A DNA stretch of 46,647 nucleotides from Gammaproteobacteria bacterium 54_18_T64 (GTDB lineage Bacteria > Pseudomonadota > Gammaproteobacteria > Pseudomonadales > Porticoccaceae): contig MAAU01000095.1 of NCBI GenBank assembly GCA_002162825.1, positions 1 through 46,647 on the forward strand, written 5' to 3'. Position numbers and translations under genes: made by a program. Under the pieces are notes generated by a model. The model had not been told where the DNA came from, made no database searches, and saw nothing but the letters and a program-made list of their open reading frames with translations. Every line of letters starts with the position of its first letter. Position 1 is the stretch's first letter. This document shows positions 27,953 to 36,947 of this stretch, piece by piece.

Positions 27953-29575
27953 ATGACATCATCAAACACATACGACGCCATCGTAATGGGCGCCGGCATT
28001 GCCGGTATGTACCAGCTCTACACACTGCGCGAGCAGGGTTTTAATGTTAAGGTTTTTGAAACTGGCGACGGCGTTGGCGGTACCTGGCACTGGAATAACT
28101 ACCCGGGCTGTCGCTTTGACTCCGAGAGTTACACCTATGCCTACTCCTGGTCAAAAGACATTATCGACGAGTGGACCTGGACCGAGCGTTTTGCTCCACA
28201 GCCCGAAACCAAGCGCTACCTAAACTTTGTTGCCGACAAATTTAATCTGCGCAAGGATATTCAGTTCAACAGCCGTGTTGCTAAAGCCACTTACGACGAA
28301 GCCAATACCGAGTGGGAAGTTGAATTGGACGACGGCAGTACTGCCCGCGCCAAGTTCGTCATTTCCGCCACAGGCCCTCTGTCTGCCTTCACCCTGCCCA
28401 ATATTCCCGGTCGCGATAGTTTTGCCGGTGAGTCCTGCCATACGGCCCGCTGGCCTCTAGGCGATAGCGGTTGGAAGGCCAACGACTTCAGTGGCTTGCG
28501 AGTGGGTGTGATCGGCACCGGCGCTACCGGTGTTCAGGTGATTCAGGAAATCGCTAAATCAGCTAAAGAGCTGACTGTTTTTCAATTGGCGCCCAACTGG
28601 TGTGCACCGCTTAATAATGGCCCGATTAGTGAAGAAGAGACTGCCCACAACAAAGAAAATGCCCAGGCTATTTTCGATCAGTGCAACGCCACCTTTGGCG
28701 GTTTCCTGCACGCCTTTGACGAGCGCGAGGCAGCTTCTGTTTCCGAGGAAGAGCGCGAAGCCTTCTTTGAGAAGCTTTACGCAGAGCCCGGTTTTGGTAT
28801 CTGGTTGGGTAACTTTGCCGATATTATGACCAACCCCGAAGCCAATGAAATTATTACCAAGTTCATTGCCAAGAAGATCCGTCAGCGCGTCGACAACCCC
28901 GAAGTTGCCGAGTTGTTGATTCCTAAAGATCACGGTTTTGGTACACGTCGCGTACCCATGGAAACCAAGTACTTTGAGTGCTACAACCAGGACAACGTAA
29001 AGCTGATTGACCTCAATGCCACACCGATTGAAGAAATCGTACCCACCGGCATTAAGTGCAGCGATAAGCAGTACGATGTTGACGTACTCATTTACGCAAC
29101 AGGCTTTGACGCGGTAACCGGTGCCCTGCGCCGTATCGATATCGCCGGTGTCGGTGGCGAGAAAATGGTCGACAAGTGGGCCGACGGCCCCAGTACCTAC
29201 CTCGGCATGCAAACCACGGGCTTCCCCAACCTGTTTACTTTGGTTGGCCCACACAATGGCGCGACTTTCTGTAATATTCCCCGTTGTATCGAGCAGAATG
29301 TTGAATGGGTCAGCGACCTGGTCGGCTACATGCGCGACAAGAACCTCAATGAAATCCAGCCCACTCAAAAGGCGGAAGATGACTGGACAGTTCATGTCGA
29401 TGAGCTGGCTCAGATGACTCTGTTCCCCACAGCCGACTCCTGGTTTATGGGTACCAATGTCAATAACCCCGATAAAAAGCGCATGTTTATGCTTTACGCC
29501 GGTGGTGCGCCAAACTACAAGGCCAAGTGTGACGATGTGGCCGCCAAGGATTACGACGGCTTCGTGCTGAAATAG
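27953..29575 (+). CDS. Flavin-containing monooxygenase, Baeyer-Villiger type
   Basis: A 540-residue class B flavoprotein, the size of cyclohexanone-type Baeyer-Villiger monooxygenases. FAD-binding GAGIAG is at 13-18, the block GVGGTWHWNNYPGCRFDSES matches the family, and the diagnostic FxGxxxHxxxWP appears as FAGESCHTARWP (157-168). A second Rossmann motif GVIGTGATG (185-193) binds NADPH. It would insert oxygen into a ketone to give an ester or lactone. ATG at 27953 follows GAGGAAA. It is monocistronic, ending in a strong terminator. The substrate could be a cyclic ketone (terpenoid, steroid or cycloalkane); this is not readable from sequence. Confidence 0.88.
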   Translation: MTSSNTYDAIVMGAGIAGMYQLYTLREQGFNVKVFETGDGVGGTWHWNNYPGCRFDSESYTYAYSWSKDIIDEWTWTERFAPQPETKRYLNFVADKFNLRKDIQFNSRVAKATYDEANTEWEVELDDGSTARAKFVISATGPLSAFTLPNIPGRDSFAGESCHTARWPLGDSGWKANDFSGLRVGVIGTGATGVQVIQEIAKSAKELTVFQLAPNWCAPLNNGPISEEETAHNKENAQAIFDQCNATFGGFLHAFDEREAASVSEEEREAFFEKLYAEPGFGIWLGNFADIMTNPEANEIITKFIAKKIRQRVDNPEVAELLIPKDHGFGTRRVPMETKYFECYNQDNVKLIDLNATPIEEIVPTGIKCSDKQYDVDVLIYATGFDAVTGALRRIDIAGVGGEKMVDKWADGPSTYLGMQTTGFPNLFTLVGPHNGATFCNIPRCIEQNVEWVSDLVGYMRDKNLNEIQPTQKAEDDWTVHVDELAQMTLFPTADSWFMGTNVNNPDKKRMFMLYAGGAPNYKAKCDDVAAKDYDGFVLK

Positions 29576-29610
29576 CCTTATAAAAACCGCTGTTCAATCA
29601 GCAGTTGAAG

Positions 29611-29643
29611 AACGGTGGCCCCTCGGGGCCGCCGTTTTTTTTT
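29611..29643 (+). terminator. Strong terminator after the monooxygenase gene
   Basis: AACGGTGGCCCC and GGGGCCGCCGTT around a CTC loop are followed by a run of about ten Ts. Confidence 0.9.
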
Positions 29644-29734
29644 GTCGCTTAGATCTCAAAATTTTTCAGCCTGCCTATACTTTGTAGGGCTTTGGTACTA
29701 GCTTGTATTCGGCTTACTACTCAAGGAAGGAATA

Positions 29735-30928
29735 ATGGTGCTGGTCGGCAATATTTTGGTGGGTAATAACAAGACTCATAATAAATGTCCCGGCAGTGGG
29801 CGGATGAGTTTTGCCAGGCAGGTGTGCTATCTCGCCGCCAGGGTTCTCTGTTGCACCATGCTAGTCCTCTGCTCAACTCTGAGCCTCGCCGCGGTCGAAC
29901 AGCGTCAAACCATTAAGGCTCTGTATATCCCCCTCGCCGATCACTACGCGGCCATCGTGGCCTACGAACGTTATCGCGAACAGATGCAGTTTGCCGACTT
30001 TCAAATCCAGCAAATGGCTAACTGGGATTTACTGCGCGCCTACTTTCAGTCGGGTGATGTCGATATGGCCTATGTGATGACTCCGTTGGCCCTGGCCATG
30101 TATCAGCAACAATCGGATTTTCGCTGGATTGGTTTAATGCATCGAGATGGCAATGCCCTGGCCATCAATGAGCTTATCAAACAGCAGCTTGAGTTGCCCT
30201 TGTTGCGTCAAGACCGCAAGCCAGGCCCAGAATTGGCCGCGGTGTTAAAGCGTTTTCACAGTCAGCGCAAGGAAGCTACCGTGGTCGGCGTTCCCCACCT
30301 GTTTTCGACGCACACGGTGGTACTTTATCGCTACCTCCAGGAGCATGGGGCGGTGATGGGCCTGGAGCTAAGCGACAGTATCGATGTCTTGCCGGTAGCA
30401 GTGCCCCCGCCCAGGGCTCCGGCATTTATTAAGGGTAAAAGTAATCGTGCCCAGCCTGCCGCCTTTGAACAGTCCCTGCCCTGGGCCGATGTGGTCGAAA
30501 CCGGTGGCTTTGGATATGTCGCCTGGTATTCCAAAGATGTAATGCCCTGGCCCGGCGGGCATGTGGAGTGCATTACCCTGGCGACGGACCGGGCGATCGC
30601 CGATAAATTCACCGCCTTACAAGAGGTCATGGGCTATCTTCAGCGCGCGGGTGAGGATATTGAAAGCGCTCGTGAAGCCGGGGGAGAGGCGATGCAGGCC
30701 ATTGTCGACATGATCATTCAGCATATCCCGGCCCACAACCAGCAGGCTATTGAAGCCAGCCTCGATGCCGATTTACGGGTCATTAATTACCAAAAGCTGA
30801 ACGTCGATAAACCCGGCCTACAACAGATTATGGACTACGCTATAGACGCGGGCTTGCTGTCGCGAGAAGTTGATATTGATGCCTTTGCCGATACTCGCTT
30901 TGATGTTTCCGAGACAAATAACAAATAG
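29735..30928 (+). CDS. Periplasmic substrate-binding protein (NMT1/SsuA-like), probable sensor partner
   Basis: A 397-residue type 2 periplasmic binding protein. A hydrophobic signal segment (CYLAARVLCCTMLVLCSTLS) ends at LAA near residue 53. The mature part begins IKALYIPLADHYAAIVAYER and continues with GDVDMAYVMTPLALAMY, which resembles nitrate/sulfonate/pyrimidine-precursor binding proteins. No ABC permease or ATPase gene is nearby; the next genes are a hybrid kinase and a diguanylate cyclase, so it more likely presents a ligand to the kinase than to a transporter. ATG at 29735 has an ideal AAGGAAGG site but yields a long n-region; ATG at 29804 would give a standard signal peptide. Confidence 0.75.
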   Translation: MVLVGNILVGNNKTHNKCPGSGRMSFARQVCYLAARVLCCTMLVLCSTLSLAAVEQRQTIKALYIPLADHYAAIVAYERYREQMQFADFQIQQMANWDLLRAYFQSGDVDMAYVMTPLALAMYQQQSDFRWIGLMHRDGNALAINELIKQQLELPLLRQDRKPGPELAAVLKRFHSQRKEATVVGVPHLFSTHTVVLYRYLQEHGAVMGLELSDSIDVLPVAVPPPRAPAFIKGKSNRAQPAAFEQSLPWADVVETGGFGYVAWYSKDVMPWPGGHVECITLATDRAIADKFTALQEVMGYLQRAGEDIESAREAGGEAMQAIVDMIIQHIPAHNQQAIEASLDADLRVINYQKLNVDKPGLQQIMDYAIDAGLLSREVDIDAFADTRFDVSETNNK

Positions 30929-30953
30929 GGTGAATAAATAAATAGGGTGAATA
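30923..30953. repeat. Tandem 14-bp repeat at the end of the binding-protein gene
   Basis: AAATAGGGTGAATA occurs at 30923-30936 and identically at 30940-30953, a 17-bp period. The first copy contains the stop codon, and each copy contains a GGGTGA that could serve as a ribosome site. Confidence 0.75.
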
Positions 30954-30955
30954 GT

Positions 30956-31009
30956 ATGAGTAAGGCTCAGCGCCACTGTGGAAACCCGTCAGTGGGTGGT
31001 TTCTTTTAA
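30956..31009 (+). CDS. Possible 17-residue leader peptide before the hybrid kinase
   Basis: A short frame, MSKAQRHCGNPSVGGFF, begins with ATG 6 bp after GGGTGA in the second copy of the tandem repeat and stops 13 bp before the kinase ATG. It could couple translation of the binding protein and kinase. Nothing else supports it, and it may be chance. Confidence 0.22.
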   Translation: MSKAQRHCGNPSVGGFF

Positions 31010-31022
31010 GTGGAAACCTAAT

Positions 31023-34000
31023 ATGCTAGATGGTGATCTCAGTCGCTCTTTATGGCAGCTTTTCACTAGGTCGGGTTTAACCCGAACCATTCTTCTATGG
31101 TTTTTAATCATCACTCTTGTGCCTCTTAGTGCCGTCTGTTGGCTCGCTTACCAGCATAATGCACAGGCCTTGCGTGATAGTGCAGAGCGCAGTCTGCGCG
31201 AGGTCACTGTTCAGCAAAGTTTTTTTCTAAATAACTGGTTTGATTTTCGGCTTAAAGATTTACGTATGCAGGCAGAAAATCGCCAGAATACTCATTTTAT
31301 TCAAGCTCTGAGTGAGGGCCTTAGCAATAGTGGCAAAAGCGCTGCGGACTATGTCGGCTCCTATCAGTGGACGACGTTGGCGGAAGCCAATAAAAATGAC
31401 CTCGTCAAATTAATGCAAATTTATACCTATTATTACGATCTATTCTTGATTGATTTAGAGGGTAATATACTTTTTAGTGTCAAAAAAGAGGCCGACTTGG
31501 GTAGTAATCTTTTTACCGGTCCCTTCCAATCGAGCCTGTTTGCCAGCATTGTTCGCCAGAGTTTAGACACGGGCGAGACATTGTTCTCCGATTTTGAGCG
31601 TTATGCACCCAGTGACAATATTGTTGCCGGATTTTTGTCGGCACCGCTGATTGATGAACATGGCGATAAGGTCGGTGTGTTTGCGGTGCAGTTAAAGGTC
31701 GATGCCGTTAGTGCATTAACCGCGAATATTGAGTTGGCTCACGCCTCCCAGGTGAGTTACCTGGTGGGTAGAGATCTAATAGCACGTACAGCGCTGCACT
31801 CTCAGGGCGATGTTTTAACGACGAAAGTAGAGACCGAACAATCTCAGCTGTGGTTGGCAGAACATGTGGGCTCCAGCTCGGGCTCCGAGTCCTCGATACA
31901 TGGGACGGAGGAACAGGTCTTCTCGTATATCGGACCCTTGGGCCAGGGTGTGATTGGCATTCACCATGGTTTGAAAATTGCTCAAATCGAGTGGAGTTTG
32001 ATTTCAGAACTCGATGAATCCGAGGCTCTGGCACCGGCACTGCGGCTGGCGCAATTGACCATTGTATTTCTGATGGTAATATTTTTGTTGGTATTGGTGG
32101 CGGCATCGCTGGTCTCGAGGCGCATTACGCGGCCCCTTAAAAGCCTGGTCGATAATGTTGAGTTGGCAGCCGTGGGAGACCTGAATCAGCCGGTTGCCGT
32201 AAGCTCCAATGATGAGATTGGTCAGTTGGCCAAGGCCTTTAATTTTATGATCGAGGCTCGCCAGGCCTATGAACAAGAATTAAAGGCCGGCGCTCTTCAG
32301 ATACACCAAACTCTGGCGGAGCTTGAAGAGCAGCGTTTCGCTCTCGACCAGCATGCCATTGTCGAAATCACAGACCCGACGGGCACTATCACCTTCGCCA
32401 ACGAAAAATTTTCCGCCATCAGTGGTTATAGCGCAGCGGAGCTCATTGGCCAAAACCATCGTCTGCTCAATTCGGGCCATCACCCCGAGGAGTTTTTTCA
32501 GAGCCTCTATGCGACGCTGGCACGGGGTGAGGTGTGGCGCGATGAAATTTGTAACAGGGCCAAAAATGGGCATTTATACTGGGTTGATAGCACCATTTTG
32601 CCCCTTGTCGACGACGAGGGCAGGGCGAAAAGTTATATTGCCATTCGCTCGGATATCACAGCGCGCAAGCTGGCCGAGTTCAATAATGAAAACTCTCTGG
32701 CCATCGTCCAGGCGACACTGGAAGCCACCGACAACGGTATTGTCGTTATTAACGAACACTACAAGGCATTGCACTACAACCAGCGCCTACTGGACATGTT
32801 TCAATTAAACCGTGCGAAAGTGATTTTTGGTGACGTTAGGTCACTGCTTGGCAATATAGCCAAAGACCTGGTCGACCCTGAAGCCTTTACTAAGGTTGTC
32901 GAAGGACTACAGCGTAGCGGAGGGTTATTTACGGCGGGTGCCATCAATTTTAAGGATGGACGAATTTTTGAATACATCTCGCGAGAGCTGCAGTTGCCCA
33001 ACGGTGAGGAAGGGCAGGTGTGGAGTTTTGGCGATATTACCGCGCAGACCCTGGTTGCCGCTGAATTAACTCGTGCCAAGGAAGAGGCAGAGGCGGCGAC
33101 CCACGCCAAGGGTGATTTTCTCGCCAATATGAGTCATGAAATTCGCACTCCGATGAACGGTGTGTTGGGCATGCTTAATTTATTGTCGAGCTCAGAATTA
33201 AGTGCCAAGCAGCGCCACCAGGTGCGCCTGGCACACTCCAGTGGCGAGGCCCTGCTGACCCTGATAAACGACATTCTCGATTTCTCAAAAATTGAAGCCG
33301 GCAAGCTGGAGATGGAGGCGATTGATTTTGATTTGCGCCAGCTGCTCGGCGAACTGGCCGAAAGCATGGCCTTACAGGCCCAGGGCAAGGGTTTGGAAAT
33401 AGTGCTCGACCTGGCCCAGATAGAGCACTCCCGGGTCAAGGGTGACCCGACGCGGGTAAGGCAGCTGTTCATCAATTTGGTGAGTAATGCACTTAAGTTT
33501 ACTTCCGAGGGTGAGGTTGTCATTCGTGCCGCCCTCCATGCGGGGGAAGAGGGGGAGATGGTACTGTCGGCATCGGTCTCCGATACCGGCATGGGAATCC
33601 CGGCGGCGCAAATTGAACACTTGTTTGATTCCTTTTCTCAGGTAGATACTTCGACGACGCGTAAGTTTGGCGGCACCGGTCTGGGTTTAGCTATTGTCAA
33701 AAGTTTGTGCACATTGATGAATGGTGATATCAAGGTTAGCAGCGAGCAGGGCAGAGGCAGTTGCTTTGCCATTACCCTGCGCCTGGGGGCGAGTGAGCAA
33801 GCGGCCCAGGTGAAACCGACGGTCGACCTACAGGGGGTGCGCATTCTTATCATCGACGATAATGAAACGAACCGCGAAGTACTCGAGCAACAGCTCAGTC
33901 TCTGGGGAGCCTATGTAACGGAGGCGGATAGTGCGTCCAGTGCTCTTAAAATTCTCGATCAACAGGCGGCGGAGCCCTTTCCGGTGGCCATTGTCGATAT

Positions 34001-35465
34001 GCAAATGCCTGAGATGGACGGTGCTGACCTGGGGCGGGCAATACGCGCCGATGCCCGCTTTGCCGCCACTCAACTGGTGATGATGACCTCGATGAGTGAA
34101 CCCGGGGATGCTCAGTTTTTCGCCGACCTGGGCTTTGCCGCGTACTTCCCGAAACCGACCACGACATCAGACCTGTTCGACGCCCTGGCCATCGTGCTGG
34201 GTGGTGGTGATGCCCTGCTGGCTGCCAAGCCCCTGGTTACACATAATTATCTGCAAAGTTTTACCAGTGAGCAGTCCCATCACGGTCCTGAACAAAAGCT
34301 GCAAGGTGGTGGCTCGCACCTACTTCTAGTTGAAGATAATGTCATCAATCAGCATGTTGCCCTGGGCATGCTAGAAGATATGGGTTACAGCGCCGACATT
34401 GCCGAAAATGGCGCGGTGGCGATAGATATGTTGCTGAAGGCCCCCGAGGCCAGCCCCTACCAGTTGATATTAATGGATTGCCAAATGCCGGTGCTCGATG
34501 GTTACGAAACCACGGTTAAAATTCGTGATGGCGAGGCTGGTGAGCGCTACACCGGTATCAATATCATTGCCATGACGGCCAATGCCATGGCGGGAGACAG
34601 GGCCAAGTGCCTGCGGATTGGAATGAATGATTATATTGCCAAACCGATAGACCCCGATCAACTGGAGAATAATTTGAAGCGTTATATAGGTGGAGGCATT
34701 GCTGGAGAGCTTTCAGTCGTAGAGGCCCGAGGTGATGAGCCACTAGTAACTGAGCCTTCAGCAGAGACGTCCTCGACAGATAAATCTCATGCTGGCGGTG
34801 TCACCGATAATGAGCGAGGTGTATCTAAGGATAGTAGCGAACAAAGCCGGCAACCACCGATATGGGATCGGGAGGGTTTGCTCAAGCGTGTCAGGAATAA
34901 TGAGTCTCTGTTATTGACCCTGGTGAAACAATTTGTCCTCGATATGCCCGGGGATATGGATCTTCTTGGCGAGGCGATCACCGCTGCAGACTGGCCGCGC
35001 GTAGCCAGCCAGTCCCATACCATAAAAGGCATTGCCGGAAATATGAGTGCTAAGCGTCTGCAGCTTTTATCGGCTACCTTAGAGCAGGCTGCTCTACAGG
35101 GACTCGGCACAGAGGTAGAGAGTCAATGGAGCAATTTTTTCGAGCAATATCAACATTTGTATCTATGCTTAGAAGGATATTTACAGACTCAAGAGCAGGC
35201 GCTTGTCAATTCGCAGTCCCCTGCAGCCTCATCGCTTGAGAGAGATAGGCTGGTCGAGTGGATGGACCAACTGCGTGACAAGCTAGAGCAAGGCAGTTAT
35301 GTGGAGGTGAGTGATATAGAAAATTTCATTCCCCACTGTCAACAGGGCCGGGAAAAAGAGCTCCTGGATAGGCTCACCGCGCAGCTAGGCCAGTTTGATA
35401 CCGCGGGTGCGGAGGCCTCAGTTATAGAGTTGGGAGAGCTGCTCAGCGCAGATGTTAAAACGTAA
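31023..35465 (+). CDS. Hybrid sensor histidine kinase with two receivers and an HPt domain
   Basis: About 1480 residues in the inner membrane. Order: TM helix (about 22-45), periplasmic Cache-like sensor, TM helix (about 342-365), HAMP (about 367-420), PAS (about 438-547), second PAS-like region (about 555-685), HisKA with phospho-acceptor His705 in SHEIRTPMNG, HATPase (NALKF near 815, GTGLGLAIV near 882), receiver 1 (Asp992, IVDMQMPEMDG), receiver 2 (Asp1152, MDCQMPVLDGYE), HPt (His1332, SHTIKGIAGN) and a C-terminal helical module (about 1410-1475). This is a complete phosphorelay in one chain. ATG at 31023 follows GTGGAA; a GTG at 30978 is possible. The C-terminal module recurs at the start of the next protein. 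Confidence 0.9.
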   Translation: MLDGDLSRSLWQLFTRSGLTRTILLWFLIITLVPLSAVCWLAYQHNAQALRDSAERSLREVTVQQSFFLNNWFDFRLKDLRMQAENRQNTHFIQALSEGLSNSGKSAADYVGSYQWTTLAEANKNDLVKLMQIYTYYYDLFLIDLEGNILFSVKKEADLGSNLFTGPFQSSLFASIVRQSLDTGETLFSDFERYAPSDNIVAGFLSAPLIDEHGDKVGVFAVQLKVDAVSALTANIELAHASQVSYLVGRDLIARTALHSQGDVLTTKVETEQSQLWLAEHVGSSSGSESSIHGTEEQVFSYIGPLGQGVIGIHHGLKIAQIEWSLISELDESEALAPALRLAQLTIVFLMVIFLLVLVAASLVSRRITRPLKSLVDNVELAAVGDLNQPVAVSSNDEIGQLAKAFNFMIEARQAYEQELKAGALQIHQTLAELEEQRFALDQHAIVEITDPTGTITFANEKFSAISGYSAAELIGQNHRLLNSGHHPEEFFQSLYATLARGEVWRDEICNRAKNGHLYWVDSTILPLVDDEGRAKSYIAIRSDITARKLAEFNNENSLAIVQATLEATDNGIVVINEHYKALHYNQRLLDMFQLNRAKVIFGDVRSLLGNIAKDLVDPEAFTKVVEGLQRSGGLFTAGAINFKDGRIFEYISRELQLPNGEEGQVWSFGDITAQTLVAAELTRAKEEAEAATHAKGDFLANMSHEIRTPMNGVLGMLNLLSSSELSAKQRHQVRLAHSSGEALLTLINDILDFSKIEAGKLEMEAIDFDLRQLLGELAESMALQAQGKGLEIVLDLAQIEHSRVKGDPTRVRQLFINLVSNALKFTSEGEVVIRAALHAGEEGEMVLSASVSDTGMGIPAAQIEHLFDSFSQVDTSTTRKFGGTGLGLAIVKSLCTLMNGDIKVSSEQGRGSCFAITLRLGASEQAAQVKPTVDLQGVRILIIDDNETNREVLEQQLSLWGAYVTEADSASSALKILDQQAAEPFPVAIVDMQMPEMDGADLGRAIRADARFAATQLVMMTSMSEPGDAQFFADLGFAAYFPKPTTTSDLFDALAIVLGGGDALLAAKPLVTHNYLQSFTSEQSHHGPEQKLQGGGSHLLLVEDNVINQHVALGMLEDMGYSADIAENGAVAIDMLLKAPEASPYQLILMDCQMPVLDGYETTVKIRDGEAGERYTGINIIAMTANAMAGDRAKCLRIGMNDYIAKPIDPDQLENNLKRYIGGGIAGELSVVEARGDEPLVTEPSAETSSTDKSHAGGVTDNERGVSKDSSEQSRQPPIWDREGLLKRVRNNESLLLTLVKQFVLDMPGDMDLLGEAITAADWPRVASQSHTIKGIAGNMSAKRLQLLSATLEQAALQGLGTEVESQWSNFFEQYQHLYLCLEGYLQTQEQALVNSQSPAASSLERDRLVEWMDQLRDKLEQGSYVEVSDIENFIPHCQQGREKELLDRLTAQLGQFDTAGAEASVIELGELLSADVKT

Positions 35466-35488
35466 ATACAGGGAGTTTTATAGTAGGC

Positions 35489-36745
35489 ATGGATACAATA
35501 CTTGGTGTTTTAGCATTAGATTGCCCGGCAGATTACAATCAACTCCAGGTTTTGGGGACTAAAGTTTCCTCTATCCTGCAACACCCGACGGTGTTGGGAG
35601 AACTCGAGGAGTTTGTGTTCCTCATTGACCAGTTGAAGGCCAAGCTGGAGCGGGGTGATTACGTTGATAGCGCCGATCTCATCAGTTTGCGACCTTATTG
35701 TCGACAAGATCCGGAGGAACATTTATTAAGGAAATTGCGTGAGTTACTGGGTCGCTTTGATATGGAAGTGGCAATAAGATGTGTCGATAAGCTGGGCCAA
35801 CCTTCAAGATTACGTTTACGAGCTAGAGAAGACGGTTTAATTGGTGGAGATGATATGGAAATAAAGCCCGTAGTTTTGATTGTTGACGATGCCCCATCTA
35901 ATATTCAGCTTCTGGCGGGCTTACTGAATAGTAGTTACCAAATCAAAGTCGCCAACGGTGGACTTCGCTGCCTTGAATTGGCCGAGGCCGAGCCCTCTCC
36001 TGACCTTATCTTGCTCGATATTCAAATGCCTGATATGGATGGTTACGAAGTTTGTCAGCGCCTGAAACAGTCCGACAATACAAAAGATATCCCCGTCATC
36101 TTTGTCACCGGCAAGGATCAGGTTGAAGAAGAGGAGCTGGGGCTGAGTATTGGCGCCGTCGACTATATTACAAAACCCTACTCGCCCGCTATTGTCGAAG
36201 CGCGCATTGCCACCCACATCACCCTGAAACAGCAAAGTGACGCCCTGCGTAACTTGGCTATGCGCGACCAACTGACCGGTTTATACAACCGGCATTTTTT
36301 AATCAATGTTGCCGAAAAAAGAATTAGTCAGGCTCACCGCCACCGCCAGCCACTGTGTTTAATCATGATTGATGTCGATCATTTTAAGGCGGTAAATGAT
36401 CAACACGGCCACAGTGTTGGTGATGATGTCCTTCGCGAGGTGGCGAGGATATTTGTCGAACAAAGTCGCAACGAAGATGTGGTCGCTCGTTTTGGTGGTG
36501 AGGAGTTTGTTTTTTTACTCGATGCCTGCGATCTGGAGGCCGGTGTCAACAAGGCTGAGAAAGTGCGTCAAATCCTTGAAGACACTCGCGTCCAGGGCTT
36601 GGCAATTACGGCCAGTTTTGGTCTTGCTCAATTAGCGCACGGCGAGGATTTTCTCGGTCTTTTAAACCGTGCCGATGAGGCTGTCTATGAGGCCAAAAGT
36701 AAGGGCCGCAACAGGGTGGAAGTGGCTGAAGAGGCCCCAGTTTAA
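35489..36745 (+). CDS. Response regulator diguanylate cyclase (REC-GGEEF)
   Basis: A 418-residue cytoplasmic protein. Residues about 40-104 form a helical module homologous to the kinase C-terminus. A receiver (about 126-245) has phospho-acceptor Asp177 in LLDIQMPDMDG and Lys229. The GGDEF domain (about 255-415) has an active-site GGEEF (336-340) and, five residues before it, an intact inhibitory I-site RNED (327-330). It should make cyclic di-GMP when phosphorylated and be feedback-inhibited. It begins 24 bp after the kinase gene behind AGGGAG, so kinase and output form one operon. No EAL domain is present. Confidence 0.92.
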   Translation: MDTILGVLALDCPADYNQLQVLGTKVSSILQHPTVLGELEEFVFLIDQLKAKLERGDYVDSADLISLRPYCRQDPEEHLLRKLRELLGRFDMEVAIRCVDKLGQPSRLRLRAREDGLIGGDDMEIKPVVLIVDDAPSNIQLLAGLLNSSYQIKVANGGLRCLELAEAEPSPDLILLDIQMPDMDGYEVCQRLKQSDNTKDIPVIFVTGKDQVEEEELGLSIGAVDYITKPYSPAIVEARIATHITLKQQSDALRNLAMRDQLTGLYNRHFLINVAEKRISQAHRHRQPLCLIMIDVDHFKAVNDQHGHSVGDDVLREVARIFVEQSRNEDVVARFGGEEFVFLLDACDLEAGVNKAEKVRQILEDTRVQGLAITASFGLAQLAHGEDFLGLLNRADEAVYEAKSKGRNRVEVAEEAPV

Positions 36746-36947
36746 TACCCAGTACCTATAATGTCCGGCCCTACGAGATTTTAATAAACACGGCGTTGTA
36801 GGGCTGACTTTAAAAAATTGTGATGTTTTGAGAAATAATTAGTGGCAATTTTCATCGCTTGAACTTGGTGTCAACAGAAGACCGAAAAGCCGCTAAGCAT
36901 TGTTATCTTAATGGCATCTGTTCGAGCTTATTTTGTGAATTCATTCA

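Noticed and set aside
28559-29395. Open minus-strand frame of 278 codons inside the monooxygenase gene
   Set aside because: Antisense to a well-supported flavoprotein with intact motifs and no recognisable product of its own.
36769-36804. Inverted repeat GCCCTAC / GTAGGGC after the diguanylate cyclase gene as terminator
   Set aside because: The loop is 22 bases and there is no T-run; too weak to call.
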